From contig NZ_CP069396.1 in the NCBI RefSeq assembly GCF_016887565.1, positions 12,692,001 to 12,756,000 on the forward strand: a stretch of DNA of 64,000 nucleotides, read 5' to 3'. Of this stretch, positions 37,948 through 47,887 are shown one piece after another. The first letter of the stretch is position 1. The number at the start of each line of letters is the position of its first letter. The DNA is from Archangium violaceum. Lineage in GTDB: Bacteria > Myxococcota > Myxococcia > Myxococcales > Myxococcaceae. The notes below the pieces were generated by a model that ran no database searches, was not told where the DNA came from, and saw only the letters and a list, made by a program, of their open reading frames with translations. A program made the position numbers and the translations under genes.

Positions 37948-38086
37948 GCCCTACAGATGGGAACCGGGCCGCGCCAATGCCACCCCTCGTGCAGGATGCA
38001 ACCCCGACAGCACCCGGCGGCCCCCCGCTTCCTCGGGAGGTGTTTCCCGCCCAGTCTGGCGCGCGGCCCGAGTTTAGGATGAAGGC

Positions 38087-39469
38087 ATGGACACCGGACC
38101 TGTCGCGCCCGTGGTGGAGCCGCGCCCCATGCGGGTGCTGGTGGTGGACGACGAGCGGAACATCCGCACCACGCTGCGCATGTGCCTGGAGGGGCTCGGC
38201 TGCGAGGTACGCGAGGCCCCCACCGCCGAGGCCGCGCTCGCCGCGCTCGCCCAGGGGCCGGCCGACCTGGCCTTCGTGGACCTGCGCCTGGGCACCGCCA
38301 GCGGGTTGGACCTGCTCCCCCGCCTGCTCGCCGAGTCCCCCACCCTGGATGTCGTCCTCATCACCGCGTACGCCACCTTTGATACCGCCGTGGAAGCGGT
38401 GAAGCGCGGGGCACGTGACTACCTGCCCAAGCCCTTCACTCCCGCGCAGATACGGCACCTCGTGGAGAAGGCGCGGGCCCACCGGGAGCTGAGCTCGCAG
38501 CTGGGCAACCTGGAGGGGCAGCTCGCCCAGTCCGTGCCCGAGGCCACGCTGGAGACGGCCTCGCCCGCCATGCACGCGGCCCTCGCGCTCGTCACCCGGG
38601 CGGCGGCCTCGGACGCGGCGGTGCTGCTGCGCGGGGAGAGCGGAACGGGCAAGGGAGTGCTCGCGCGGGCGCTGCACTCGATGAGCGCGCGGCGCCGCCG
38701 GCCCTTCGTCACCGTCAACTGCCCCACCCTCTCCGAGCAGCTCCTGTCCAGCGAGCTCTTCGGCCACGTGCGAGGGGCCTTCACCGGAGCGGTGAGGGAC
38801 CAGCCGGGCCGGGTGGAGCAGGCCGAGGGGGGCACGCTCTTCCTCGACGAGGTGGCGGAGATGAGCCCCGCGCTGCAGGCGCAGTTGCTGCGCTTCCTGC
38901 AGGAGAAGCAGTTCGAGCGGCTGGGCGAGGGGCGCACGCGCCGGGCGGACGTGCGGGTGGTGGCGGCCACGAACCGGGATTTGGAGAAGGACGTGGCCGC
39001 GGGCCACTTCCGGGAGGACCTGCTCTACCGGCTCAACGTCATCGAGGTGAAGCTGCCGTCGCTGCGCGAGCGGCGCGAGGACATCCTCCCGCTGGCGAGG
39101 CGCTTCGTGGCCTTCTTCGCGCGGACGGCGCAGCGGCCACCACCGGAACTGTCCCCGGCGACGGAGAAGATGCTGCTGGCGTACCCGTGGCCGGGCAACG
39201 TGCGAGAGCTGCGCAACGCCCTGGAGCGGGCGATCATCATGTGGCCGGCGGAGGTGCTGGAGCCGCAGGCGTTCCCGGAGCGGATTGCGGCGGCGACGGG
39301 CTCGGGGGTGGCGCTGGGCGGGCCGCACACGCTGGAGGAGGTGGAGCGCGAGCACATCCTCCGGGTGATGGCGAGTGTCCCCACGCTGGACGAGGCGGCA
39401 CACATCCTCGGCATCGACGCGTCCACGCTGTGGCGCAAGCGCAAGAAGTACGAGTCCGCGCCCGGCTGA
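38087..39469 (+). CDS. Sigma-54-dependent response regulator, probable partner of the Kdp-linked kinase
   Basis: A 460-residue NtrC/AlgB-type regulator. The receiver domain (residues about 16-125) has the phosphoacceptor D65 (FVDLRLG) with acidic pair D21/D22 and K110. The AAA+ domain has Walker A GESGTGKG, the sigma-54 loop GAFTGA and Walker [12 protein letters not shown]; the Fis HTH is [22 protein letters not shown]. It faces the histidine kinase gene ending at 40068, with one HTH gene between them. No KdpE-type regulator occurs at this kdp locus, so this protein is the best candidate for receiving that kinase's signal. Confidence 0.9.
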   Translation: MDTGPVAPVVEPRPMRVLVVDDERNIRTTLRMCLEGLGCEVREAPTAEAALAALAQGPADLAFVDLRLGTASGLDLLPRLLAESPTLDVVLITAYATFDTAVEAVKRGARDYLPKPFTPAQIRHLVEKARAHRELSSQLGNLEGQLAQSVPEATLETASPAMHAALALVTRAAASDAAVLLRGESGTGKGVLARALHSMSARRRRPFVTVNCPTLSEQLLSSELFGHVRGAFTGAVRDQPGRVEQAEGGTLFLDEVAEMSPALQAQLLRFLQEKQFERLGEGRTRRADVRVVAATNRDLEKDVAAGHFREDLLYRLNVIEVKLPSLRERREDILPLARRFVAFFARTAQRPPPELSPATEKMLLAYPWPGNVRELRNALERAIIMWPAEVLEPQAFPERIAAATGSGVALGGPHTLEEVEREHILRVMASVPTLDEAAHILGIDASTLWRKRKKYESAPG

Positions 39470-39563
39470 GCCAGCACGGCCACCCGCCCGCCCGGTGTCT
39501 CCCAACCTAGGAAGTAACTGGATCTGGGGTTACGTTTGGAACGAATACTCGTACATTCGGGGC

Positions 39564-40043
39564 ATGATTCGCTCTCGCGCTGTCCAAGACAAAGGCACGG
39601 TGGACCGGACAGGTCCGATCTCTGCTCCAGAGGAAAAGCTGGCTGACCTCGTCGAGCTGGCTCGCCTCATGGAGAGTCAGGGGACACAGCGACCCAAGCT
39701 CGTCGGCCCTGGCGGCGAGACTCTCGAGTTGCCCGAACCCGTCTTCCATCTCCTCCGTCAGATCGTCACGGTTCTCGCCCAAGGGGATGCCGTGACCGTC
39801 GTGCCCGTGCGCAAGGAACTCAGCTCGCAGCAAGCGGCGGATCTGCTCAACGTGTCACGCCAATACCTGGTCCGGCTGCTCGATCAGGGCGCAATTCCGT
39901 ATACGAAGACTGGAGAACACCGGCACATCCAGCTCAACGATCTTCTCGCGTACAAGCGGAAGCGCGATGCTCAACGCAAGGCAGCCCTCAACGAACTCAT
40001 ACAGATGAGTCAGGACTTTGGCGGTTATTCCGAGTGCAGTTGA
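39564..40043 (+). CDS. Helix-turn-helix protein, excisionase/antitoxin-like
   Basis: A 159-residue protein. Start ATG 39564. The C-terminal half has an excisionase/MerR-like HTH (SSQQAADLLNVSRQYLVRLL, about residues 88-107, then IPYTKTGEHRHIQLNDLLAYKRKR). This family usually serves as the antitoxin or regulator of a PIN-domain toxin encoded immediately after it. Here only 24 bp separate it from the convergent kinase gene and no PIN gene is present. Lower GC and more mixed codon use than its neighbours are consistent with a transferred module. Confidence 0.75.
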   Translation: MIRSRAVQDKGTVDRTGPISAPEEKLADLVELARLMESQGTQRPKLVGPGGETLELPEPVFHLLRQIVTVLAQGDAVTVVPVRKELSSQQAADLLNVSRQYLVRLLDQGAIPYTKTGEHRHIQLNDLLAYKRKRDAQRKAALNELIQMSQDFGGYSECS

Positions 40044-40067
40044 CCTCGAAGACAACACGGTTGTCGC

Positions 40068-41909
40068 TCACGATGGCCGTGGCACCTCCACCTGCGGAAG
40101 CGTGAACCAGAAGGTGCTGCCGACTCCGGGCTGGCTCGACAGTCCCATCTCCCCGCCGTGCGCCTGGACGATCTCCTGCGCGATGGACAGCCCCAGCCCC
40201 GCTCCTCCCGTGGTTCCCCCGGGCACCCGGTAGAACTTCTCGAAGACGCGCTGCTGGTGCTCCGGTGCGATGCCCTCCCCCGTGTCCGCCACCTCGAAGC
40301 GCACCCGCTCACCGTCGCGCCTCGCCCGCACCACCACCTCGCCCCCGTGCGACGTGTGCCGCACGGCATTGGCCACCAGGTTGGACAGCACCAGTTGCAA
40401 CCGCTCCGGATCCGCCTCCACCCGCTCCAGCTCCGGCTCCTGCTCCGAGGCCAGCCGCACGCCCCGCTCCTCCGCCGCCCCCCGGTGCGGCGCGAGCGCC
40501 GCCTCCAATACCGCCTCCGTGGAGACCTCTCGAACCTCCAGCACCAGCCGCCCCGCCTGCAGTCGCGACAAGTCCAACAAGTCATCCACAATGCCTTGCA
40601 GCCGCTCGCAGTCCTCGCGCGCCGCGGACAACAGGTCCGCCTGCTTCTCCGTGATGGGCCCCGCTACCTCCTCCAGGCACAGGTGGATGGCCATGCGCAG
40701 CGAGGTGAGCGGCGTGCGGAACTCGTGCGCCACCGTGGCCACCAGGTCGTTCTTCAGCTCGTCGAAGCGCCTCAGCCGCGTCACGTCCTGAAGCAGCACC
40801 GTGGCCCCCACCACCCCTCCGCCCTCGCCATACACCGGGCTGCCTCGCGGCAGCAGCCACCGGTCTCCCTCCGGCCCCTCCACCCGCACTGCCTCCTCGT
40901 AGCCACGCGGCAGGTACGGCCCCTTTCCTCCCAGCACGTGCACCCGCACCCGCTCCAGCACCTCGCGCACCTCCGGTGCCACCTGCCCCAGCGCTCCCCC
41001 GCCCACCTCCAATGACAGCCGCAGCCCCTCCTCCGCCGCGCGGTTGACGTTGAGCACGCTCCCGTCCAGGCCGAACACCACCACCGGGTCCGGCAGGCTG
41101 TCGATGGCGGCCTGGGAGGCGGACTGCGCCTGGAGCAGCTCTCCCAGCGAGCTCCGCCGGTAGCGCTGCAGCGCCTCGGCCATGGCGTTGAAGTCCTGGG
41201 CCAGCTGGGAGATTTCGTCCCGTCCCTCCACCACCGCCCGGGTGGCCAGGTCTCCCTGCCCCAACCGCCGCACCGCCTGGGACAGCACGGACACCGGCCG
41301 CAGCGCCCGCTGCGTCAGCGACGCCGAGGCCAGCAAGCCCCCCACCAGCGCCACCACCACCGCCGTCACCATGAGCGTGTTCACCCGCCGGCTCTGCCGC
41401 CTCAGGGCATCGCTCTTGCGCACCATGGCGTCCTGGTTGAGCGCCAGGATGTCCTGCGTGGCCTCCCTGGCCTCCTGGAAGGCTGGCGCCAGGGACTCGA
41501 AGTAGGCCTGGCGCGCCCGCTCGGGTGAGTCCAGGGCGAGGAAGGCCTCGTATCCGGACCGGTAGCGCGTCCAGGTCTCCCGGAGCCGCCGGGTGGCCTC
41601 GGCCTCTCCGGACTCGGTGAGGTTGCGCTCCTGTACCTTCAACTCCTCCTCGAGCGGCTGCAGCTGCGCTTCCGCCTGCTCCTGCCCCCGCCGCCGCTCG
41701 CCCGCGACGATGAAGAGGGCGGCGGCGTCCATGCGCTCCAGGTGCTCGAGGGTGCGCTGCATGGCCAGCACACTGCGGTAGTTGTCCGCGAGGATGTCCT
41801 GCCCCGCGCGCCCCAGCCGGCCGAGCGTGTTGACGCCCAGCACTCCCACCAGCAGCAGCGCGAGCGCCAACGGCGCCTGGGCCAACAGCAACTTGTCGCG
41901 CAACCTCAT
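40068..41909 (-). CDS. Membrane histidine kinase, the kinase half of the Kdp sensor system
   Basis: A 613-residue sensor kinase. ATG 41909 overlaps the stop of the KdpD/USP gene (ATGA). A first helix (about 10-27, PLALALLLVGVLGVNTL), a helical periplasmic sensor to about 180, a second helix (VNTLMVTAVVVALVGGLLASA), HAMP, a PAS-like domain (about 275-370), then the HisKA box with His at about 394 (VAHEFRTPLTSLRM) and an ATPase domain with N box NLVANAVRHT, DTGEGI and GAGLGLSI. It lacks the KdpD and USP domains, which are on the preceding gene. Confidence 0.9.
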   Translation of the reverse strand: MRLRDKLLLAQAPLALALLLVGVLGVNTLGRLGRAGQDILADNYRSVLAMQRTLEHLERMDAAALFIVAGERRRGQEQAEAQLQPLEEELKVQERNLTESGEAEATRRLRETWTRYRSGYEAFLALDSPERARQAYFESLAPAFQEAREATQDILALNQDAMVRKSDALRRQSRRVNTLMVTAVVVALVGGLLASASLTQRALRPVSVLSQAVRRLGQGDLATRAVVEGRDEISQLAQDFNAMAEALQRYRRSSLGELLQAQSASQAAIDSLPDPVVVFGLDGSVLNVNRAAEEGLRLSLEVGGGALGQVAPEVREVLERVRVHVLGGKGPYLPRGYEEAVRVEGPEGDRWLLPRGSPVYGEGGGVVGATVLLQDVTRLRRFDELKNDLVATVAHEFRTPLTSLRMAIHLCLEEVAGPITEKQADLLSAAREDCERLQGIVDDLLDLSRLQAGRLVLEVREVSTEAVLEAALAPHRGAAEERGVRLASEQEPELERVEADPERLQLVLSNLVANAVRHTSHGGEVVVRARRDGERVRFEVADTGEGIAPEHQQRVFEKFYRVPGGTTGGAGLGLSIAQEIVQAHGGEMGLSSQPGVGSTFWFTLPQVEVPRPS

Positions 41910-43063
41910 GGCCGGCGCTCCTCGCGCGGCGCCTCGAAGGACACCACGTGGATGTCGAACCCCTCCCCCTCGCGCAACAACCGCACGTCCGACGCGAGCC
42001 CCATCACCCGCTTCCACCACGGCTGCCGCGAGCGGCCCACGATGATGTGGCCCACCCCGTGCGAGCGCGCGAAGTCCAGCAGCGCCGCCACCGGATCCTT
42101 GCCCTTGAGCCGCACCACCTCCGCGCCCAGCTCCCGGGCCATCTCGATGTTGGCCAGCAGGTGGCGCTGTGCCTCGGCGTCGATGAGGTGCGGTGCCTCG
42201 CCGGGCGTCTCCACGTAGACCACGAACCAGTCGGTGTTGAGCCGGCCCGCCATGCGCGAGCCGCGTCGTAGCAGCGTCGCCGCGTGCGGAGGACTGCTGG
42301 AGAGCGCCACCATCAACCGGCCCCAGCCTCCCCCCATCTGCTGCGGCTCCGCGCCCGCGCGGGTCCGGCTGCCCGTGGCCCGGTCCAGGCTCTCGGCCAC
42401 CTCGCGCAGCGCCAGCTCGCGCAGCGTGGAGAGGTTCTCCTGCTGGAAGAAGCCCTCCAGCGCGCGCTGCACCTTGTCCGGCGCGTAGATTCTTCCCGCC
42501 CTCAGCCGCTCGTGCAGATCCTCCACCGCCAGGTCCAGGTTCACCACCTGGTCGGCGCTCTTGAGGAAGCTGTCGGGAATCGTCTCGCGCACGCGGATGC
42601 CGGTGGCGCGATCGACGAGGTCATTGAGGCTCTCCAGGTGCTGCACGTTGAAGGCACCGATGACGTTGATGCCCGCGGCGAGCAACTCCTCCACGTCCTG
42701 GTAGCGCTTGCGGTTGCGGCACAGGGGCACGTTGGTGTGGGCCAGCTCGTCCACCACCGCCACCTGGGGCTTGCGCGCCAGCACCGCGTCCAGGTCCATC
42801 TCCTCCACCGCCACGTCCCGGTAGGTGAAGACCTGGCGCGGCACCACCTCCAACCCCTCCACCAACGCGGCCGTCTCCGAGCGGCCGTGTGTCTCGACGA
42901 AACCGAGCACCACGTCCACCCCTCGCTTCCCGAGCGCGTGGGACTCCTCGAGCATGCGGTACGTCTTGCCCACGCCGGCGGCGAAGCCGATGTACAGCTT
43001 CAGCCGCCCGCGACGGCCGCGCGCGACCAGCTCGAGGAAGTCCTCGGCACGCCGTCGTGTCAC
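41906..43063 (-). CDS. kdpD: KdpD sensor part: KdpD domain plus universal stress domain, no kinase
   Basis: A 385-residue protein starting at GTG 43063, which overlaps the kdpC stop (GTGA). Residues about 10-220 are the KdpD domain with the Walker-A-like GRLKLYIGFAAGVGKTYRML and the Walker-B-like VAVVDELAHTNVPLCRNRKRYQDVEELL; residues about 235-370 are a universal-stress-protein domain (HIIVGRSRQPWWKR). The four-helix membrane part and the histidine kinase of full KdpD are missing and are replaced by the next gene, so ligand sensing (K+, c-di-AMP or ATP) and kinase activity are on two proteins. Confidence 0.9.
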   Translation of the reverse strand: MTRRRAEDFLELVARGRRGRLKLYIGFAAGVGKTYRMLEESHALGKRGVDVVLGFVETHGRSETAALVEGLEVVPRQVFTYRDVAVEEMDLDAVLARKPQVAVVDELAHTNVPLCRNRKRYQDVEELLAAGINVIGAFNVQHLESLNDLVDRATGIRVRETIPDSFLKSADQVVNLDLAVEDLHERLRAGRIYAPDKVQRALEGFFQQENLSTLRELALREVAESLDRATGSRTRAGAEPQQMGGGWGRLMVALSSSPPHAATLLRRGSRMAGRLNTDWFVVYVETPGEAPHLIDAEAQRHLLANIEMARELGAEVVRLKGKDPVAALLDFARSHGVGHIIVGRSRQPWWKRVMGLASDVRLLREGEGFDIHVVSFEAPREERRP

Positions 43064-43674
43064 AGCGCCCCCGCCGCCGAGGGCCGCGCCGAAGGGAGCT
43101 CACCGAATTGCCGGTCCAGCGCCAGGTTGAGGAGGAGCACGTTCACCCGAGGTTCCCCCAGAATACCGAAGGTGCGGCCCTCGAGGTGCTCCTCCACCAC
43201 GGCGAGAATCCTCCCGGGCTCCACGCCCCGAGCGTGGGCCACCCGGGGCACCTGCCAGCGCACGGCCTCGGGGGACAGATGCGGATCCAACCCCGAGCCG
43301 GACGCGGAGACGAGCTCGGCGGGCACGGGCCCCGGAGCGTCCGGGTTCTCCCGGCGCAGGCGCTCGGCCTCGGCCACGGCCCGGTCTCTCAGTGACTGGG
43401 AGGTGGGGCCCAGGTTGCTGCCCGCGGAGGCGGTGGCGTCATGGCCGCCGCCGGCCGCGGACGGGCGCGGCTGGAAGTAGCCGGCCCGGGAGAAGCCCTG
43501 GCCGATGAGGGCGCTGCCCACCACCTGGCCCTTCTCACGGGTGACGAGCGAGCCGTTGGCCTCCTCCGGGAAGAGAAGCTGGGACAGGCCGGTGACGGCC
43601 AGCGGGTAGAGCACGCCAGTGAGCACCAGGGTGACGAGCGAGGCGCGCAGGGCGGTGACGAGTGCGGAGACCAT
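43060..43674 (-). CDS. kdpC: K+-transporting ATPase subunit KdpC
   Basis: A 204-residue single-span periplasmic subunit. The N-terminal helix (LRASLVTLVLTGVLYPLAVTGLSQLLFPEEANGSLV) and the motifs GSALIGQGFSRAGYFQPRPS and DPHLSPEAVRWQVPRVA are those of KdpC, which helps K+ binding and assembly of the complex. It follows kdpB after 12 bp and overlaps the next gene by four bases, so the proteins are made in coupled fashion. Confidence 0.95.
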   Translation of the reverse strand: MVSALVTALRASLVTLVLTGVLYPLAVTGLSQLLFPEEANGSLVTREKGQVVGSALIGQGFSRAGYFQPRPSAAGGGHDATASAGSNLGPTSQSLRDRAVAEAERLRRENPDAPGPVPAELVSASGSGLDPHLSPEAVRWQVPRVAHARGVEPGRILAVVEEHLEGRTFGILGEPRVNVLLLNLALDRQFGELPSARPSAAGAL

Positions 43675-43686
43675 GATGCGTTCCTT

Positions 43687-45747
43687 TCAGACCAGGCCCA
43701 CGGCGGTGAGCACCACGTCGATGACCTTGATGCCGACGAAGGGGACGATGACGCCCCCCACCCCGTAGATGAGGAGACTGCGCCGCAGGAGCGCCGCCGC
43801 GCCCAGGGGCCGGTAGCGCACGCCCCGGAGCGCCAGGGGAATGAGGGCGATGATGATGAGGGCGTTGAAGATGACGGCGGAGAGGATGGCGCTGTAGGGC
43901 GACGACAGGCCCATGACGTTGAGCGGCGCCATCTCCGGGAACACGCCCATGAAGAGCGCGGGGAGGATGGCGAAGTACTTGGCCACGTCGTTGGCGATGG
44001 AGAAGGTGGTGAGCGTGCCGCGCGTCATGAGGAGCTGCTTGCCCACCTCCACCACCTCCAGCAGCTTGGTGGGGTTGGAGTCCAGGTCCACCATGTTGCC
44101 GGCCTCCTTGGCGGCCTGGGTGCCGGTGTTCATCGCCACGCCCACGTCCGCCTGGGCGAGCGCGGGCGCGTCGTTGGTGCCATCTCCCGTCATGGCCACG
44201 AGCTTCCCCTTGGCCTGCTCGGCGCGGATGAGGGCCAGCTTGGCCTCGGGGGTGGCCTCGGCGAGGAAGTCGTCCACGCCGGCCTCGCGGGCGATGGCCC
44301 CCGCCGTGCGCGGGTTGTCGCCGGTAATCATCACCGTGCGGATGCCCATGGCGCGGAAGCGCTCGAAGCGCTCCTTGATGCCGCCCTTCACCACGTCCTT
44401 CAGGTGGATGATGCCCAGCACGCGCGCGCCATCCGCCACCGCCAGCGGCGTGCCGCCCGCGTCGCCGATGCGCGCCGCCATCTCGCGCAGCTCGGGCGGG
44501 ACGGCCCCACCCTGCGACGCCACGTGCTGGATGACGGCGTCCACCGCGCCCTTGCGGATGCTGCGCGGGTGCGGGTCCACGAGCTCGCAGCCGCTCATGC
44601 GCGTCTGCGCCGTGAAGGGCACGAAGGAGGCCTGGTGTGACTGCAATTCTCGCGGCCGCATCTTGTAGGTGTCCTTCACCAGCACGACGATGGAGCGGCC
44701 CTCGGGCGTCTCGTCCGCGAGGCTCGCGAGCTGCGAGGCCTCGGCCAGGTCCTCCATCCGCACGCCCGGCAGGGGCAGCAGCTCCGTGGCCATGCGGTTG
44801 CCCAGGGTGATGGTGCCCGTCTTGTCCAGCAGCAGCGTGTCCACGTCGCCCGCCGCTTCCACCGCCCGGCCGCTCATGGCCAGCACGTTCTTGCGCAGCA
44901 GCCGGTCCATGCCCGCGATGCCAATGGCCGACAGCAGGCCACCGATCGTCGTGGGAATCAGGCACACCAGCAGCGCCACTACCGCCGTGCCCGACAGCTT
45001 CACCCCCGAGTAGAGCGCCATCGGCACCAGCGTCACGCATGCCAGCAGGAAGACGATGGTGAGTCCCACCAGGAGGATGTGCAGGGCGATCTCGTTGGGC
45101 GTCTTCTGGCGCGCGGCGCCCTCCACCAGACCGATCATCCGGTCCAGGAAGGACTCGCCGGGGTCGGCGGTGATGCGCACCACGATGCGGTCCGACAACA
45201 CCTTGGTTCCGCCGGTGACGGAGGAGCGGTCTCCACCGGACTCGCGGATGACGGGGGCGGACTCGCCGGTGATGGCGGACTCGTCCACGCTGGCGATGCC
45301 CTCCACCACCTCGCCGTCGCCGGGGATGAGGTCACCCGCCTCGCACACCACGCGGTCGTCCTTGCGCAGGTCGGGGGCCGGCACGCGCTCCTCCTTCCCG
45401 TCCACCAGACGCCGGGCCGTGGTGTCCTTGCGCATCTTGCGCAGCGCGCTGGCCTGGGCCTTGCCGCGCCCCTCCGCCACCGCCTCGGCGAAGTTGGCGA
45501 AGAGGACGGTGAACCACAGCCACAGCGTCACCGCCACGGTGAACCACGGCGGCGTGGGCGTCGGCCCCGGCGTGACGAGGTCCTTCACCACCAGCACCGT
45601 GGTGAGCACACTGCCCGCCCACACCACGAACATCACCGGGTTGCGCGCCACCTCGCGGGGATTCAGCTTGCGCAGGCTGTCCAGGGTGGCCTGCCCGAGC
45701 AGCGCCGGCTCGAAGAGCGACGACGGTTTCGACGAAGGGGAAGCCAT
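43687..45747 (-). CDS. kdpB: K+-transporting ATPase subunit KdpB (P-type ATPase)
   Basis: A 686-residue P-type ATPase that powers K+ uptake by KdpFABC. The phosphorylated Asp is in LLLDKTGT at about residue 308; the actuator TGES loop ([11 protein letters not shown]) and the hinge [18 protein letters not shown] are present. Membrane helices include those at about 35-60, 70-90, 220-275 and three to four at the C-terminus. It starts two bases after the kdpA stop codon. Confidence 0.96.
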   Translation of the reverse strand: MASPSSKPSSLFEPALLGQATLDSLRKLNPREVARNPVMFVVWAGSVLTTVLVVKDLVTPGPTPTPPWFTVAVTLWLWFTVLFANFAEAVAEGRGKAQASALRKMRKDTTARRLVDGKEERVPAPDLRKDDRVVCEAGDLIPGDGEVVEGIASVDESAITGESAPVIRESGGDRSSVTGGTKVLSDRIVVRITADPGESFLDRMIGLVEGAARQKTPNEIALHILLVGLTIVFLLACVTLVPMALYSGVKLSGTAVVALLVCLIPTTIGGLLSAIGIAGMDRLLRKNVLAMSGRAVEAAGDVDTLLLDKTGTITLGNRMATELLPLPGVRMEDLAEASQLASLADETPEGRSIVVLVKDTYKMRPRELQSHQASFVPFTAQTRMSGCELVDPHPRSIRKGAVDAVIQHVASQGGAVPPELREMAARIGDAGGTPLAVADGARVLGIIHLKDVVKGGIKERFERFRAMGIRTVMITGDNPRTAGAIAREAGVDDFLAEATPEAKLALIRAEQAKGKLVAMTGDGTNDAPALAQADVGVAMNTGTQAAKEAGNMVDLDSNPTKLLEVVEVGKQLLMTRGTLTTFSIANDVAKYFAILPALFMGVFPEMAPLNVMGLSSPYSAILSAVIFNALIIIALIPLALRGVRYRPLGAAALLRRSLLIYGVGGVIVPFVGIKVIDVVLTAVGLV

Positions 45748-45749
45748 GG

Positions 45750-47471
45750 TCAGAACACCTTTCCGGCCTGGCCGAGCGAGTGCTCGACGATGGGGCCGAG
45801 GGAAAGCGCGGGGAAGAAGGTGAGCGCGCCGACGATGACGACCACGCTCACCAGCAGGCCGGTGAAGAGGGCGCCGTGGGTGGGGAACGTCCCGGGGCCG
45901 GGAGCCACCACCTTCTTGCCCACCATGGAGCCGGCGATGGCCAGCACGGGGAGAATCATCAGGAAGCGCCCGGCGAGCATGGCCACGCCCAGGGTGATGT
46001 TCCAGAAGGGTGTGTTGGCGTTGAGTCCGGCGAAGGCACTGCCGTTGTTCCCCGTGCCGCTCGTGTACGCGTAGAGGATCTCCGACAGGCCGTGCGGCCC
46101 CGCGTTGCCGAGCGAGGACAGGCCCTGGGGAAGCACCACCGCCACCGCGCTCAGCCCGAGGATGACGAGCGGGAAGATGAGCACGTACAGCATGGCGAGC
46201 GTCATCTCCCTCGCCTCTATCTTCTTGCCCAGGTACTCGGGCGTGCGGCCCACCATGAGGCCGGCGATGAAGACGGCGAGCACCACCATGACGAGGATGC
46301 CGTAGAGGCCGGCGCCCACGCCGCCGAAGATGACCTCGCCGAGCTGGATGTTGACCAGGGGCACCAGCCCGCCGAGCGCGGTGAAGCTGTCATGCATGGA
46401 GTTGACCGCGCCGCAGCTCGCATCCGTGGTGACGGTGGCGAAGAGCGCCGAGGCCGCGACACCGAAGCGCGTCTCCTTGCCCTCCAGGTTTCCCTCCCGC
46501 GCCACCTGGGCGGCGGCCACGGCGGGGTTGGCCTGGGACTCGGCGGCGTAGGCGGCGGTCACCCCCGCGAAGAAGAGCAGGCTCATGGCCGCGAAGAGGG
46601 CCCAGCCCTGCCGCGTGTCCCCCGTCATCTTCCCGTACGTGTACGTGAGGGCGGCGGGAATCGCGAAGATGGAGAGCATCTGCACCAGGTTGGTGAGCGG
46701 CGTGGGGTTCTCGAAGGGGTGGGCGCTGTTGGCGTTGAAGAAGCCGCCGCCGTTGGTGCCCAGCATCTTGATGGCCTCCTGCGAGGCCACCGGGCCCATG
46801 GCCAGCGTCTGCTTCACGCCCTCCAGCGTGGTCAGCTCGCGGTAGGGCGCGAGGTTCTGCAGCACGCCCTGCGACACCAGGAAGAGCGCATAGACGACAC
46901 AGAGGGGCAGCAGCACGTAGAGGGTGCCGCGCACGAGGTCCACCCAGAAATTGCCCAGCGTCTTCTGGCCCTCGGGGCCGGGACGCCGGGTGAAGCCGCG
47001 CGCGAGCGCCAGCGCCACGCCCATGCCCGCCGCCGCGGACACGAAGTTCTGCCAGGCCAGCCCCGCCATCTGGCTGAGGTAGCTCAGGGTGGACTCGCCC
47101 GCGTAGGACTGCCAGTTGGTGTTGGTGGTGAAGCTGGCGGCCGTGTTGAAGGCCAGCTCCGGCCCCACCGCCGGGAAGCCCTGGGGGTTGAGTGGCAGCA
47201 CGTGCTGCAGCCGCAGGATTCCGTAGGTGACGAGCATGCTGAACAGGCTGAAGGCGAGCAGCGCCAGCGCGTACCGCCCCCACGTCTGCTCACGCAGCGC
47301 CTCCCCGCCGCCGCACAGCCGCAGCAGGAAGCGCTCCACGGGCCCGAGCACCTTCGGCAGGGGCTGGTGGGGCGCCTCGAAGACGCGGAAGAGGTAGCTG
47401 CCCAGCGGCTTCGTCAGCGCGAGCACCAGCGCGAAGAAGAGGAGGATCTGCGACCAACCGATGAGTGTCAT
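45750..47471 (-). CDS. kdpA: K+-transporting ATPase subunit KdpA
   Basis: A 573-residue channel-like subunit with about ten membrane helices that holds the K+ selectivity filter. Family signatures include [38 protein letters not shown] and the final [23 protein letters not shown] 47471 has GAGG upstream and lies 9 bp after kdpF. Length matches the family. Confidence 0.96.
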   Translation of the reverse strand: MTLIGWSQILLFFALVLALTKPLGSYLFRVFEAPHQPLPKVLGPVERFLLRLCGGGEALREQTWGRYALALLAFSLFSMLVTYGILRLQHVLPLNPQGFPAVGPELAFNTAASFTTNTNWQSYAGESTLSYLSQMAGLAWQNFVSAAAGMGVALALARGFTRRPGPEGQKTLGNFWVDLVRGTLYVLLPLCVVYALFLVSQGVLQNLAPYRELTTLEGVKQTLAMGPVASQEAIKMLGTNGGGFFNANSAHPFENPTPLTNLVQMLSIFAIPAALTYTYGKMTGDTRQGWALFAAMSLLFFAGVTAAYAAESQANPAVAAAQVAREGNLEGKETRFGVAASALFATVTTDASCGAVNSMHDSFTALGGLVPLVNIQLGEVIFGGVGAGLYGILVMVVLAVFIAGLMVGRTPEYLGKKIEAREMTLAMLYVLIFPLVILGLSAVAVVLPQGLSSLGNAGPHGLSEILYAYTSGTGNNGSAFAGLNANTPFWNITLGVAMLAGRFLMILPVLAIAGSMVGKKVVAPGPGTFPTHGALFTGLLVSVVVIVGALTFFPALSLGPIVEHSLGQAGKVF

Positions 47472-47480
47472 GGCGGGCCT

Positions 47481-47570
47481 CTAGAAGCGCTCCGGACGGA
47501 GCAGGGCATGGACGAGGTAGACGAGGAGCAGCACCGCGAGCACGGCGCCGGAGACGTATTCGAAGGTCAT
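47481..47570 (-). CDS. kdpF: Small K+-ATPase subunit KdpF
   Basis: A 29-residue membrane peptide starting at ATG 47570, with one helix (GAVLAVLLLVYLVHALL) followed by LRPERF, the usual KdpF ending. It stabilises the KdpABC complex and is the first gene of the operon. A run of G residues and GGAGG-like bases precede the start. Confidence 0.9.
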   Translation of the reverse strand: MTFEYVSGAVLAVLLLVYLVHALLRPERF

Positions 47571-47597
47571 GGGAGGGGGGCCTCCTCGGCGGGCAGG

Positions 47598-47620
47598 GAG
47601 CCTTCCAGACTGGAAGGCTC
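47598..47620 (-). promoter_or_regulatory. Perfect 10-bp hairpin in the kdp leader
   Basis: GAGCCTTCCA and TGGAAGGCTC are separated by GAC, a perfect 10-bp stem with a 3-nt loop, 28 bp upstream of the kdpF start. There is no T-tract after it in the kdp direction. It could be an RNA leader structure or a protein-binding dyad. Confidence 0.5.
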
Positions 47621-47780
47621 GACCCACCCCGATGGAGTGCTCAGCGGAAAGGACAGCGGACAGGGAAGCTCGAATGGGGACATGGACACCTCGTCCCCTT
47701 CCCCAGAGCAGCCGCTGTACCAGGAACCGTTCTCGTTACCGCCCGTGATTCCGCTGGGTTAGGCCTCGGGCGTCCCCCGC

Positions 47781-47794
47781 CGGATTGCAATCCG
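47781..47794. promoter_or_regulatory. Perfect palindrome upstream of kdpF, candidate operator
   Basis: CGGATTGCAATCCG is a perfect 14-bp palindrome, 211 bp upstream of kdpF, well placed for an activator acting at a distance such as the sigma-54 regulator at 38087. Confidence 0.4.
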
Positions 47795-47887
47795 CACGAT
47801 GAGCCCCCGAGACCCCTTGCCTCATGAAAGGCACTCGCGCCCCCCAGGAGGGGAGAGCGAACGGGCGGTCATCGGGTGGAAGGGCGC

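Larger units (their letters stand above)
47571..47887. other. Intergenic region holding the kdp control region
   Basis: This 317-bp stretch has no gene. It contains the hairpin at 47598-47620, the palindrome at 47781-47794 and a short dyad TGCCT-N6-AGGCA at 47818-47833. I find no clear sigma-54 site on the kdp side. Confidence 0.6.

Noticed and set aside
47571-47887. Sigma-54 promoter for the kdp operon
   Set aside because: I looked for GG-N10-GC on the kdp strand; the nearest candidate at the TTGCA of 47785-47789 has AT instead of GG at the required position.
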